NCBI GenBank assembly: GCA_903921605.1 | Contig: CAIXQV010000024.1 | Coordinates: forward strand, 1 to 6,851 | Length of the DNA: 6,851 nt | Direction of reading: 5' to 3' | Source: an uncultured Planctomycetaceae bacterium | Lineage (GTDB): Bacteria; Planctomycetota; Planctomycetia; Planctomycetales; Planctomycetaceae | Shown: piece by piece, positions 1 to 5,716 of the stretch | How the letters are laid out: the number at the start of each line of letters is the position of its first letter | Numbering within the stretch: the first letter of the stretch is position 1 | Notes under the pieces: generated by a model | Databases searched by the model: none | The model's input: the letters and a program-made list of their open reading frames with translations, nothing else | Told to the model about the DNA's origin: nothing | Position numbers and translations under genes: made by a program

Positions 1-490
1 GTAACAAACCCGGTAAACTGCGTTATCTTGCGATGGTCGATAGCGTTGCTTCGACAGCGTCCTAAACTCTTGTTATGAAACAGTTTCCGCTTAAGCTAGT
101 GCCATTCCTGCGTCGGTCCGACACCCCGAAGTGGCATCGATTTGACTCGATTAGTCGGCGGCACTCCATAGTGGCGCAGTCAAGTTGGCTACGGATGGAA
201 GTCCGTCGAGCGGGAAAGAGATCGCAACGTCGGCACTAAACGTCTCCAGCCCAAACAACTCAGGAGGGAGTGTCCTCGGTAAGATTGGTGAGCCAAGCTG
301 TATCATGTCCTCATCAGCATCGTACCCGTCAGCGGCAAGGACTGGCGGGCCAAAGTCGAATGCTGTGAAATCGCATCACCTCGCGGGATCATCGCCGCGT
401 TTTTCAGCTTTTTGTGGTCGTGATGTGGAGACTGTCGCTGGCGGAGATATCATAGGGCGGACAACAACTCCCACCCATGGATCCGCAGCG
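1..490. other. Left-end region with no supportable gene
   Basis: No tRNA, repeat array or convincing full gene is visible in these 490 bases. A plus-strand frame open from the edge ends at TAA 63-65 with the tail KLRYLAMVDSVASTAS and could be the last codons of a gene lying to the left. From TTG 185 a plus-strand frame runs into the regulator that follows, but its translation is Ser/Ala/Gly-rich and featureless, and the paralogous pseudogene in this window aligns only from ATG 491, so I treat it as non-coding. On the minus strand, 306 to 151 encodes a protein-like 51-residue stretch starting MIQLGSPILPRTLPPELFG; it may be a gene remnant. Confidence 0.4.
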
Positions 491-1090
491 ATGGCAAAAA
501 AGGCAACGAAACCAGCAACAACTGTTTTCCTGATCGTCGGGGACCGTCGAGTCTGTGGTTCCCTCGCTGGCGAGTTGAAAGAGGCCGGCTACAGTGCGAT
601 TGATTACCAGACCGCTCGAGAATTCCTGATCGACAAGCCGAACCACAGCGGCGGCATCGTGATTTCGGAACTCCGGCTGCTTGGTATGCAGGGATTGGAA
701 CTGGTGGAACATCTCGCCGGCGAGCGAGCCACGTTTCCCGTGGTGCTGATCGTCAATAACGCTGACACACCAAAAGCCGTTAAGGCCGGCGTTGATTTCG
801 TGTGCGGTCCGCTGTCGGCGGAAATCCTGATCGCCGCAATTCAACGAGCAAATACCCCCGAGGAATTCTCAGAGCGAGATTTGCAGTGGTTCTTCGATCG
901 TCTCACGCCGGCTGAGTCGAGGGTTCTGGACGGTGTCGTCGCTGGCAAAGCCAGCCGAGCCATCGCTGCGGAACTCGGAGTCTCAACGAAAACCGTCGAA
1001 GCCCACCGCTCCCGCATCAACGCCAAAAGCCGAGCCACCGACGTCGCCCAACTCATCCGGATGTGGAAAGCCTGGCAGGATTTGCAATGA
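491..1090 (+). CDS. FixJ/LuxR-type response regulator with degenerate (pseudo-)receiver
   Basis: A 199-residue DNA-binding regulator with the usual FixJ/NarL layout: receiver about residues 10-120, short linker, then a LuxR-type helix-turn-helix about 136-195 (LTPAESRVLDGVVAGKASRA, then ELGVSTKTVEAHRSRI). The receiver aligns well with FixJ, but the key residues are gone: the phospho-accepting Asp is Glu60 (VISELRLLGMQG), the acidic pair is Val16-Gly17, the conserved Thr is Val88 and the conserved Lys is Gly106, and about three residues are missing after PKAV. Phosphorelay control is therefore unlikely; it may act constitutively or through another signal (inference). I chose ATG 491 because the paralogue at 5247 aligns from MAKK onward and the residues encoded upstream are low-complexity. 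A weak GGA lies 9 bases upstream. No partner histidine kinase is present. Its stop overlaps an ATGA. Confidence 0.88.
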   Translation: MAKKATKPATTVFLIVGDRRVCGSLAGELKEAGYSAIDYQTAREFLIDKPNHSGGIVISELRLLGMQGLELVEHLAGERATFPVVLIVNNADTPKAVKAGVDFVCGPLSAEILIAAIQRANTPEEFSERDLQWFFDRLTPAESRVLDGVVAGKASRAIAAELGVSTKTVEAHRSRINAKSRATDVAQLIRMWKAWQDLQ

Positions 1091-1128
1091 CAAACCTCAC
1101 ATTCGAAATCAATATCGAAACCACATGA
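1087..1128 (+). pseudogene. Translationally coupled 13-codon ORF, possible start of a broken small gene
   Basis: ATG 1087 overlaps the regulator's TGA as ATGA, the usual arrangement of a coupled downstream gene. It reads MTNLTFEINIETT and stops at TGA 1126-1128. A longer protein-like frame in another phase follows at 1161-1316, so the pair may be the two ends of one small gene broken by a frameshift or deletion. This is inference; no family is recognised. Confidence 0.3.
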
Positions 1129-1208
1129 GGTATCTCCGCATCTTCATGGGGCGCGGCTAACCAGCCGGAGAACTCGCACCATTTCTTTCCGGAACCTTGG
1201 CCCAGTGG

Positions 1209-1316
1209 ATGACAAACAATCCGGATCAACGAGTCATCGCAGTTGCCCCGATCAGTCGCGACGGCGATACTGTTGAGCTACATGCCTGGTTTGAACAACG
1301 AGAACCGACCACATAA
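1209..1316 (+). CDS. Short ORF or C-terminal gene remnant (35 codons)
   Basis: ATG 1209 to TAA 1314-1316 encodes MTNNPDQRVIAVAPISRDGD followed by TVELHAWFEQREPTT. The same frame is open back to position 1161 and reads PAGELAPFLSGTLAQW before the Met, which also looks like genuine protein, so this is more likely the 3' part of a gene than a complete one. The beta-strand-like patterns (RVIAVAPI, TVELHAWFEQ) suggest a small folded domain. No Shine-Dalgarno sequence precedes ATG 1209. Family unknown. It may belong with the coupled start at 1087. Confidence 0.35.
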   Translation: MTNNPDQRVIAVAPISRDGDTVELHAWFEQREPTT

Positions 1317-1321
1317 ACAGA

Positions 1322-1336
1322 AACTTCACAGAAGTT
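1322..1336. promoter_or_regulatory. Small inverted repeat upstream of the nuclease gene
   Basis: AACTTC-ACA-GAAGTT forms a perfect 6-bp inverted repeat starting 6 bases after the preceding short ORF and ending 44 bases before the nuclease start. It could be a weak hairpin or a protein-binding site. No T-run follows it, so it is not a convincing terminator. Confidence 0.25.
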
Positions 1337-1380
1337 AAGATGCTGGGCAGGTCACTTCCGTCCCAATCAAGGATACATCT

Positions 1381-2340
1381 GTGCGAAAGCTTCGTTCGAT
1401 TCTGGTTTCAGTCCTTGTAGTAATGCTCACAGTTCAACCAGCGTTTGCATGGTCGAACGGCGGGCACCACATCATCGCCGTTTTGGCGTTCGACTTGATG
1501 AAGCCCGCAGGTCAGAAGCGAGTGATTGAGCTGCTGTCGAAACACCCGCGATTTGCGGAAGACTTCAAGCCAGGGCCAAAGATTGCGGACCTGAACCATT
1601 GGACAATCGGTCGGGCAGGATATTGGCCAGACGTTGCCAGAGATCAGCCTGCATTCAATCGACCGAACTGGCACTATCAACTGGGTTCAACACTGACGAT
1701 CGGTGACAACGTCAAGGTTCACGCAACACCGGGAGCATTACCAGCAGGTTCAGATCTGGAAACTAAGGATCTGCATATTGCGCAGGCAATCGAGCTCTGC
1801 CGACAGACGTTACGGGGTTCTGGCCCAGACTCTGACAAAGCAATCGCTATCTGTTGGCTTGCACATTTGGTTGCAGACTCTCACCAGCCTTGTCACGCTG
1901 GTAGCCTCTACGTCGATGGGATCTTTCCAGAGGGAGACAGAGGCGCAAACAGCATACCAACGAAGCAAGGCCGCAACCTTCACGCACTTTGGGATGGACT
2001 GCTGGGCGGTCGCTACGACGCTGGAGACATTGCCAGACGTGCTAAAGAAATCAAAAGTGACAAAGAGTCATGGCAGGCGGCCGAAGCGGCAGGAACGACG
2101 CTGGAGCCTCTGATATGGCTCAGAGAGAGTTCTGAGTTCGGAAAGGCTTATGTCTACACGCCCGAGGTTCTCAGTGCTGTCGAAGCGGCTCAGCGATCGG
2201 GTGCCGAAAAAGTGGAAGTGGTTGACCTGCCGGAAACGTATTTGAAGGCAGCTGGTTCACTTGCTCAAAAGCGGGCAGCGTTTGCGGCACATCGACTGGC
2301 CGCGATACTCGGCGAAGATCTAACACTGACGGCAAATTGA
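1381..2340 (+). CDS. Secreted S1/P1-family zinc-dependent nuclease
   Basis: This 319-residue protein belongs to the S1/P1 nuclease family, trinuclear-zinc phosphodiesterases that cleave single-stranded DNA and RNA and remove 3' phosphates. Residues 1-23 are a signal peptide (basic start, hydrophobic core, QPAFA). Predicted cleavage exposes Trp24, as the family requires, because the N-terminal Trp is itself a zinc ligand. The other ligands fit the P1 pattern: His29, Asp84 (GYWPDVARD), His98 (NWHYQ), His162 and Asp166 (HLVADSHQPCH), His172, His201 and Asp205 (NLHALWD). All appear intact, so activity is expected outside the cytoplasm. The GTG start is preceded by AAGGA at 1369-1373 with 7-base spacing. 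Eighteen bases after the stop comes a second exported protein, suggesting an operon. Likely roles are nucleotide scavenging or degradation of extracellular nucleic acid. Confidence 0.95.
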   Translation: MRKLRSILVSVLVVMLTVQPAFAWSNGGHHIIAVLAFDLMKPAGQKRVIELLSKHPRFAEDFKPGPKIADLNHWTIGRAGYWPDVARDQPAFNRPNWHYQLGSTLTIGDNVKVHATPGALPAGSDLETKDLHIAQAIELCRQTLRGSGPDSDKAIAICWLAHLVADSHQPCHAGSLYVDGIFPEGDRGANSIPTKQGRNLHALWDGLLGGRYDAGDIARRAKEIKSDKESWQAAEAAGTTLEPLIWLRESSEFGKAYVYTPEVLSAVEAAQRSGAEKVEVVDLPETYLKAAGSLAQKRAAFAAHRLAAILGEDLTLTAN

Positions 2341-2345
2341 CCAAC

Positions 2346-2350
2346 AGGAG
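2346..2350 (+). promoter_or_regulatory. Ribosome binding site deciding the ATG 2359 start
   Basis: AGGAG lies 8 bases before ATG 2359. Two ATGs in different frames sit close together (2355 and 2359). The spacing and the signal peptide encoded from 2359 favour the second. Confidence 0.6.
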
Positions 2351-2358
2351 TGCAATGA

Positions 2359-2790
2359 ATGAAGAGAACAATTTTGTCTCTTGTGCTGGTGATGATTGTT
2401 GGGCTGATACGCTTCGGCGAGGGAAGTCTGGCAGTCACGCAGGAGTCGGAGGACAAGGAACTCCGGGCATTGCTGGAGTCTCGTCGCGATGCGCTCAGGT
2501 CGGTCGTGGCAGATCAGCACACACGCCTCCAAATAGGTACGGGAGAATTGCCAGTGTATGATGAGATGATCATCGAGGTCATGAACGTGGAACTTGAGTT
2601 AGCGCGTACAAAGGAAGAGCGAATAGCGATTATCGAGGCAACTCTCGCAGGGTTCATTAAACGAGAAGAATATCACGAAGCCAAGTTCAAAGCGGGGGTG
2701 GGTGGTACTTCAGTGATCTTGATTACAAAAGCCACCCGACTAAAAGTGGAAATCGAATTGCACAAGGCACGTAAGGCCCCTGGGAATTAG
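2359..2790 (+). CDS. Exported TolC-like coiled-coil protein (hypothetical)
   Basis: A 143-residue exported protein. Residues 1 to about 25 are a signal peptide (MKRTILSLVLVMIVGL then a small-residue region); the remainder is highly charged and predicted helical. Two similar halves are visible: one around RLQIGTGELPVYDEMIIEVM followed by NVELELARTKEER, the other around AKFKAGVGGTSVILITKATR followed by LKVEIELHKARK. Each is helix, then a G-x-G turn, a hydrophobic stretch and an E-x-E-L helix, which resembles the repeated helical hairpin of TolC-type outer-membrane factors. At this length it cannot form a TolC barrel, so a periplasmic or membrane-associated coiled-coil role is more likely. It follows the nuclease by 18 bp in the same direction. 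Function unknown; the TolC resemblance is by motif only. Confidence 0.75.
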   Translation: MKRTILSLVLVMIVGLIRFGEGSLAVTQESEDKELRALLESRRDALRSVVADQHTRLQIGTGELPVYDEMIIEVMNVELELARTKEERIAIIEATLAGFIKREEYHEAKFKAGVGGTSVILITKATRLKVEIELHKARKAPGN

Positions 2791-2799
2791 AACAGCAAT

Positions 2800-3096
2800 A
2801 TGATCATCCGGACTGTTCACGCCATCAGAATTCATTTCGGCGGCTTGTCCGATCAATCGATCATAATTTGGCCGAATAGGTTGCCAGACGTGCCGTGCGC
2901 CCGATTGCTCGATTCCCGAAAGAACTGGATGACCGCGGGCCGGGATGACATCGTAATGCTGACCACGGATCAACAGCACTGGCAGAAAATGTTCATCACT
3001 CAGATTGAACTGTATCGGGCGTCACCAGCGGAACATAACGGCCAGATTGTTGAGACTGCTCAGGCGTGGACTGACGGAGAGGGGACAGCGAAGTGA
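2800..3096 (+). CDS. Hypothetical protein, coupled to the downstream small gene
   Basis: A 98-residue ORF that I do not recognise. Its second half (TTDQQHWQKMFITQIELYRA onward, ending AWTDGEGTAK) looks like natural soluble protein. The stop overlaps the next start as GTGA, and the next gene's purine-rich ribosome-binding sequence lies inside its last codons; both argue that at least the 3' half is translated. The start is uncertain: ATG 2800 has no clear ribosome-binding site, and ATG 2929 would give a 55-residue protein. No signal peptide or membrane segment is apparent. A minus-strand frame across 2740-2979 is an alternative reading that I consider less likely. Confidence 0.5.
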   Translation: MIIRTVHAIRIHFGGLSDQSIIIWPNRLPDVPCARLLDSRKNWMTAGRDDIVMLTTDQQHWQKMFITQIELYRASPAEHNGQIVETAQAWTDGEGTAK

Positions 3097-3386
3097 GTAA
3101 AAGTCTTACCGATCTTTCAGCGGAAGAGTTGCGGGAACTTCTGCTGGCATCCCGCCAGACGCTCACATTGTTGGTTGAGAGTCTCGGCAATCGGCCCGAC
3201 ATGCAGAACGCTGTTCGCCGACTGATGAGGCCGGACGACATGCTGGAGACTTTCAGCGAACTGGCTGTCCGGGAACCAGACCTGATGCGGCTTGTCCTGC
3301 AGGCCAGCGTGGCCGCTTTGGTCAACGTGCAAAGTGTGGAAGCGGTGAACGCGGAGATGAAGCGGCGGCCGGTGAATGGGAATTGA
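3093..3386 (+). CDS. Small helical hypothetical protein, donor of the repeated tail
   Basis: A 97-residue, probably all-helical cytoplasmic protein with no signal peptide. It begins with a leucine-rich acidic helix (LTDLSAEELRELLLASRQTL), passes through RPDMQNAVRRLMRPDDMLET and ends with the helix LVLQASVAALVNVQSVEAVN plus a basic tail. The GTG start overlaps the preceding stop (GTGA) and is preceded by the purine-rich GGAGAGGGG, so translation is probably coupled. Its last 32 codons and stop are duplicated at 5575-5675, where they are fused in frame to a receiver remnant. Family unknown. The size, helical content and coupling to another small ORF would suit a small regulatory or antitoxin-like protein, but nothing in the sequence proves that. 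Confidence 0.7.
   Translation: MSKSLTDLSAEELRELLLASRQTLTLLVESLGNRPDMQNAVRRLMRPDDMLETFSELAVREPDLMRLVLQASVAALVNVQSVEAVNAEMKRRPVNGN
3286..3386 (+). repeat. 101-bp direct repeat, copy A
   Basis: This is the 3' end of the 97-residue gene, including its stop codon. Compared base by base with 5575-5675 there are 8 mismatches in 101 and no gaps; the first 46 bases are identical. Similarity ends abruptly upstream and just after the stop codon. Confidence 0.95.
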
Positions 3387-3562
3387 GTTCAGGTCCATTC
3401 CGCCGGACTTCTTGAATAAAAGCCTTAAGCTTCGGCTCAACTGGCTCGCTCAGCCAGGAACTCGCTCCGCTTCATCCCGATCCGCCAAACCACGCTCTCA
3501 CTCCGAACGTCGCGAAGTCAAAGCCTTATTGGTTCGCCAATCGAATTGTCATACTGCTGGGG
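3387..3562. other. Intergenic region with one small hairpin
   Basis: No supportable gene lies between the converging plus-strand small gene and the minus-strand hypothetical gene. CTGGCT-CGCTC-AGCCAG at 3441-3457 forms a perfect 6-bp stem that might end transcription from either side, although no T-run follows on either strand. Confidence 0.3.
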
Positions 3563-3976
3563 CTACGGAAGCATTCTTGTTTCCCGAATTGCGTTCCGCA
3601 CAAATTCGACCGCCGAATCAATGCATCGTGTACGATCCTCGTCCTTTTGTGGATTCCCGTTTTCACTTGAATCCGTCATCTGGCAGCACATTCGGTAATG
3701 AAAAACGGGTAAACCATCCACGAGCGGTCCGTAATCCGGACGATCGATTGTGATTGTAATCATGCAACGTGCGTTGTTGGGTGCGCGGTATTGCAGCCAT
3801 AGATCACGATCAAGGTGATACGAAGCATGAACTCGCGGACCTATGGGTTCGCGTCGCAAGCTTTCCAGCAGATCCAGCAGGAGTTGTGCAACTCGCGCAT
3901 GGTACGCAGAGTCAGATACGGTCCGTTCACGCAACGTAGCTTCAAAGTTGGGTTTGAGAAGACTAAAGATTTCCAT
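3563..3976 (-). CDS. Hypothetical protein (137 residues)
   Basis: I do not recognise this family. The protein looks genuinely folded: an N-terminal helical part (AQLLLDLLESLRREP), a central strand-rich part (LDRDLWLQYR, ARCMITITIDRPDYGPLVDG) and a C-terminal helix (CIDSAVEFVRNAIRE). No signal peptide or membrane segment is seen, so it should be cytoplasmic. ATG 3976 is the only conventional start. The same frame stays open upstream to the TAG that ends the next minus-strand gene (4109-4111), but the intervening 44 codons are low-complexity. It is preferred over the plus-strand frame 3376-3753, which is Arg/Ser/Pro-rich and featureless. No Shine-Dalgarno sequence is obvious. Confidence 0.65.
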   Translation of the reverse strand: MEIFSLLKPNFEATLRERTVSDSAYHARVAQLLLDLLESLRREPIGPRVHASYHLDRDLWLQYRAPNNARCMITITIDRPDYGPLVDGLPVFHYRMCCQMTDSSENGNPQKDEDRTRCIDSAVEFVRNAIRETRMLP

Positions 3977-4108
3977 CTTTGCTGCGCGAGTAAGTGTGTG
4001 CGAACGACCGCGGTACGTGGATGTGGTGGCCAGTGATGTTGGTTGACGAGATCGGTGATGCGGTCGGGCTGGAGAAGCGGCAGGAATGTTGCCGGAGGCG
4101 TAACTGCA

Positions 4109-5053
4109 CTACATTCTGCTGAGAATCTCCGTTTTTTTTGCTCCGAACTCTTCAGGAGATATCAAACCCGCGTCAAGCATGGACTTAAGTTTCTGAAGTG
4201 ACGCCAAGGGGTCATCGGCGGCACTTGGAGCCCCGGCTGAAGTCGGAGGAACCAACGCATTCTGAATGACAACTCCTCCGGCTGCCGCCCTCGCTTCCTC
4301 CATCTCTCGAGTTCGGCGTTCTTCAACAGCGTGTTCTTCCATTTCTTGTGAATAGCGGTAGAGCATCCTTGCCTGCGCTTTGGGAAGATAGTCGACACTC
4401 ATGTACTGACCACTGGTCACAGTGGCAGAAAAGGTTGATCCGAGAATACCCTCTTTCACAGTTGCGTTTGCGACATTCCGCCACAGATGGTCATTGAAAG
4501 ATACCTGCCCGAACAATTTGATCGTGAAAAAGATAATGCGACGCGACGTTAATGCGACGCAATCAGGAGCAATGTTGGCGACCGGCTTCTTTTGGACAGC
4601 GATATACAGAAGTTCTTCCTGTGACGTCAGGAATTGCAGTATCTTGGGCACATTGGCCTCAATGATCTTCGGGTCCTGATCTTCATTCAAAAACCGCTGT
4701 ACAGCAGAACGCTTTTCCATCTGAACCAATGTCTGTTCTTGCCTCGATTCATCACGGATCGTGTGAATCTTTGACACCGTGGTCGACATTACCTCCGCAG
4801 CGCCAGCAAATTTCGTCATCATCGACTTTCCAAGCTTTGCGGCACCTTTTGTCAGATCGATCTTTGGTGCTTCTGGAGCAGGCATTGGAAACTCAAGGCC
4901 TTTTAACGACGAAGCGGCACCCCATTTTTCGCGATCAAAGCTGATTAGGTCAGATGGCAGAAGGGTTCCATTCATTGCCATTTCACGGATTTCTGCAGAA
5001 CTGTGCGGGCCCGATGATTCTCGCTCTGTTTTGATGAAAAGTTGTTTGGCCAT
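4109..5053 (-). CDS. GYF_2 - bacterial PH - SHOCT domain protein
   Basis: A 314-residue protein with three recognisable modules. Residues about 1-55 resemble the GYF_2/DUF4339 fold (LFIKTERESSGPHSSAEIRE, then NGTLLPSDLISFDREKWG). About 65-125 is a charged helical linker. About 140-235 is a bacterial PH-like domain (EELLYIAVQKK, APDCVALTSRRIIFFTIKLF, DYLPKAQARMLYRYSQEMEE), running into a charged coiled coil. The last 35 residues are a SHOCT motif (DPLASLQKLKSMLDAGLISP, EEFGAKKTEIL). GYF_2 and SHOCT modules are typically small interaction or oligomerisation parts, and bacterial PH domains are often membrane- or peptide-associated, so a scaffold role near the membrane is inferred; no transmembrane segment is seen. 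ATG 5053 begins exactly where the GYF_2 similarity starts, but it has no clear Shine-Dalgarno. An A8 run lies near the 3' end. Confidence 0.88.
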   Translation of the reverse strand: MAKQLFIKTERESSGPHSSAEIREMAMNGTLLPSDLISFDREKWGAASSLKGLEFPMPAPEAPKIDLTKGAAKLGKSMMTKFAGAAEVMSTTVSKIHTIRDESRQEQTLVQMEKRSAVQRFLNEDQDPKIIEANVPKILQFLTSQEELLYIAVQKKPVANIAPDCVALTSRRIIFFTIKLFGQVSFNDHLWRNVANATVKEGILGSTFSATVTSGQYMSVDYLPKAQARMLYRYSQEMEEHAVEERRTREMEEARAAAGGVVIQNALVPPTSAGAPSAADDPLASLQKLKSMLDAGLISPEEFGAKKTEILSRM

Positions 5054-5180
5054 TGATGAACTTAAAAAAGTGATTCAAAGTTTGCGGGCTTACCCTGCCG
5101 GAAAATTCTTCGAACATAGCGGGTGGAGCTGCGGCAATTCCGAACAGAACAGCGCCCGCGATTGCGAGTTGCCAACCCAT
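4983..5180 (-). CDS. Possible small membrane or exported ORF overlapping the GYF_2 gene start
   Basis: ATG 5180 opens a 65-codon frame whose first residues, MGWQLAIAGAVLFGIAAAPP, look like a membrane segment or signal peptide. GGAG about 9-12 bases upstream on the minus strand would suit as a ribosome-binding site. The frame continues about 70 bases into the start of the GYF_2 gene in another phase, where its residues lose any protein-like pattern. It may be a real short gene, the degraded front of one, or chance. No family recognised. Confidence 0.25.
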   Translation of the reverse strand: MGWQLAIAGAVLFGIAAAPPAMFEEFSGRVSPQTLNHFFKFINGQTTFHQNRARIIGPAQFCRNP

Positions 5181-5236
5181 AAGTCAGACTCCAGTAAGGG
5201 GGAGTGACTCCTTAAAGGTACCCGTGGCGGATGGGC

Positions 5237-5240
5237 GGAG
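5237..5240 (+). promoter_or_regulatory. Ribosome binding site of the broken regulator paralogue
   Basis: GGAG lies 6 bases before ATG 5247, so initiation of the pseudogene appears intact even though its reading frame is interrupted. Confidence 0.45.
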
Positions 5241-5246
5241 CAAGTG

Positions 5247-5675
5247 ATGGCAAAAAAACAACTGATCAAAGCTTTTCTGATTATCCGGGATATGAAAGTC
5301 TGCAGACCGCTCAGCGACGGGTTGACTGAAGCTGGTTACATCGTTTAGCAATATCAGACCGCCCGGGAATTCCTGATCGACAAACGAAACCATCAGCGGG
5401 GCGTAGGTCTGTCTGAGATTCGTCTGTTGGGTTCAATGGGAACTGATCTGGTTGAGCAGCTTGCAGGAGACAAGGACACGTTTCCAGTCGTTCTATTGGC
5501 CAATCCTGCAGACATTCCGAAAGCGGTGAAGTCAGGAGCTGACTTCGTGTGTGGCCAATTGACAGTAGAGGCGTTGCGGCTTGTCCTGCAGGCCAGCGTG
5601 GCCGCTTTGGTCAACGTGCAGAGTGTGGAAGCGGTGGATGCGGAGATGAAGCGGCGGGCGGTTAGCGGGAACTGA
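5247..5675 (+). pseudogene. Broken chimeric pseudo-receiver fused to the tail of the 97-residue gene
   Basis: From ATG 5247 the translation follows the receiver of the first regulator: MAKK start, KVC, EAGY, then the near-identical QTAREFLIDK, LSEIRLLG, TFPVVL, PKAV and DFVCG. An in-frame TAG at 5346-5348 interrupts it after 33 codons, so only short products are expected unless translation restarts, for example at ATG 5427. Near the end of the receiver (about 5574) the DNA switches, still in frame, to the last 32 codons and stop of the gene at 3093-3386. The helix-turn-helix is therefore missing. The phospho-acceptor is again Glu, the conserved Thr is Ala and the Lys is Gly, as in the intact paralogue. 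TAG is used as a normal stop elsewhere here (2788-2790, 4109-4111), so recoding is unlikely. I read it as a recombination product that later decayed, or a natural fusion with a single nonsense mutation. Confidence 0.85.
5575..5675 (+). repeat. 101-bp direct repeat, copy B
   Basis: Second copy of the 3' end of the 97-residue gene, in the same orientation and reading frame, 2289 bp downstream of copy A. Differences cluster in the second half (first mismatch at 5621, corresponding to 3332), and similarity stops with the stop codon. Confidence 0.95.
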
Positions 5676-5716
5676 ACATCACAGTGATTGACATCCAATC
5701 AACAGGATCCGTAATC

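Noticed and set aside
142..170. TTGACT as a possible -35 promoter box
   Set aside because: The hexamer at the expected spacing (TCCATA) is a poor -10 match, and no nearby gene start depends on it.
1..184. Integron-type recombination site or cassette boundary
   Set aside because: Short GTTA-like strings occur, but no paired core sites with the palindromic structure of an attC site could be found.
185..490. N-terminal extension of the regulator from TTG 185
   Set aside because: The extra residues are Ser/Ala/Gly-rich and featureless, while the paralogue in this window aligns only from ATG 491 and has its own ribosome-binding site there.
711..727. CTCGCCGGCGAG palindrome inside the regulator, with a near copy at 563-574
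   Set aside because: Both fall on Leu-Ala-Gly-Glu codons within the receiver and are better explained by coding sequence than by a regulatory site.
404..844. Minus-strand frame of 146 codons
   Set aside because: It is antisense to the receiver, whose family match is clear; the translation is Cys/His-rich and without domain pattern.
3376..3753. Plus-strand frame of 125 codons
   Set aside because: Arg/Ser/Pro-rich with no hydrophobic core, overlapping the end of a supported gene and antisense to the more protein-like minus-strand ORF 3563-3976.
5346..5348. TAG recoded as an amino acid
   Set aside because: TAG ends two well-supported genes in the same window (2788-2790 and 4109-4111), and no tRNA or recoding element is seen.
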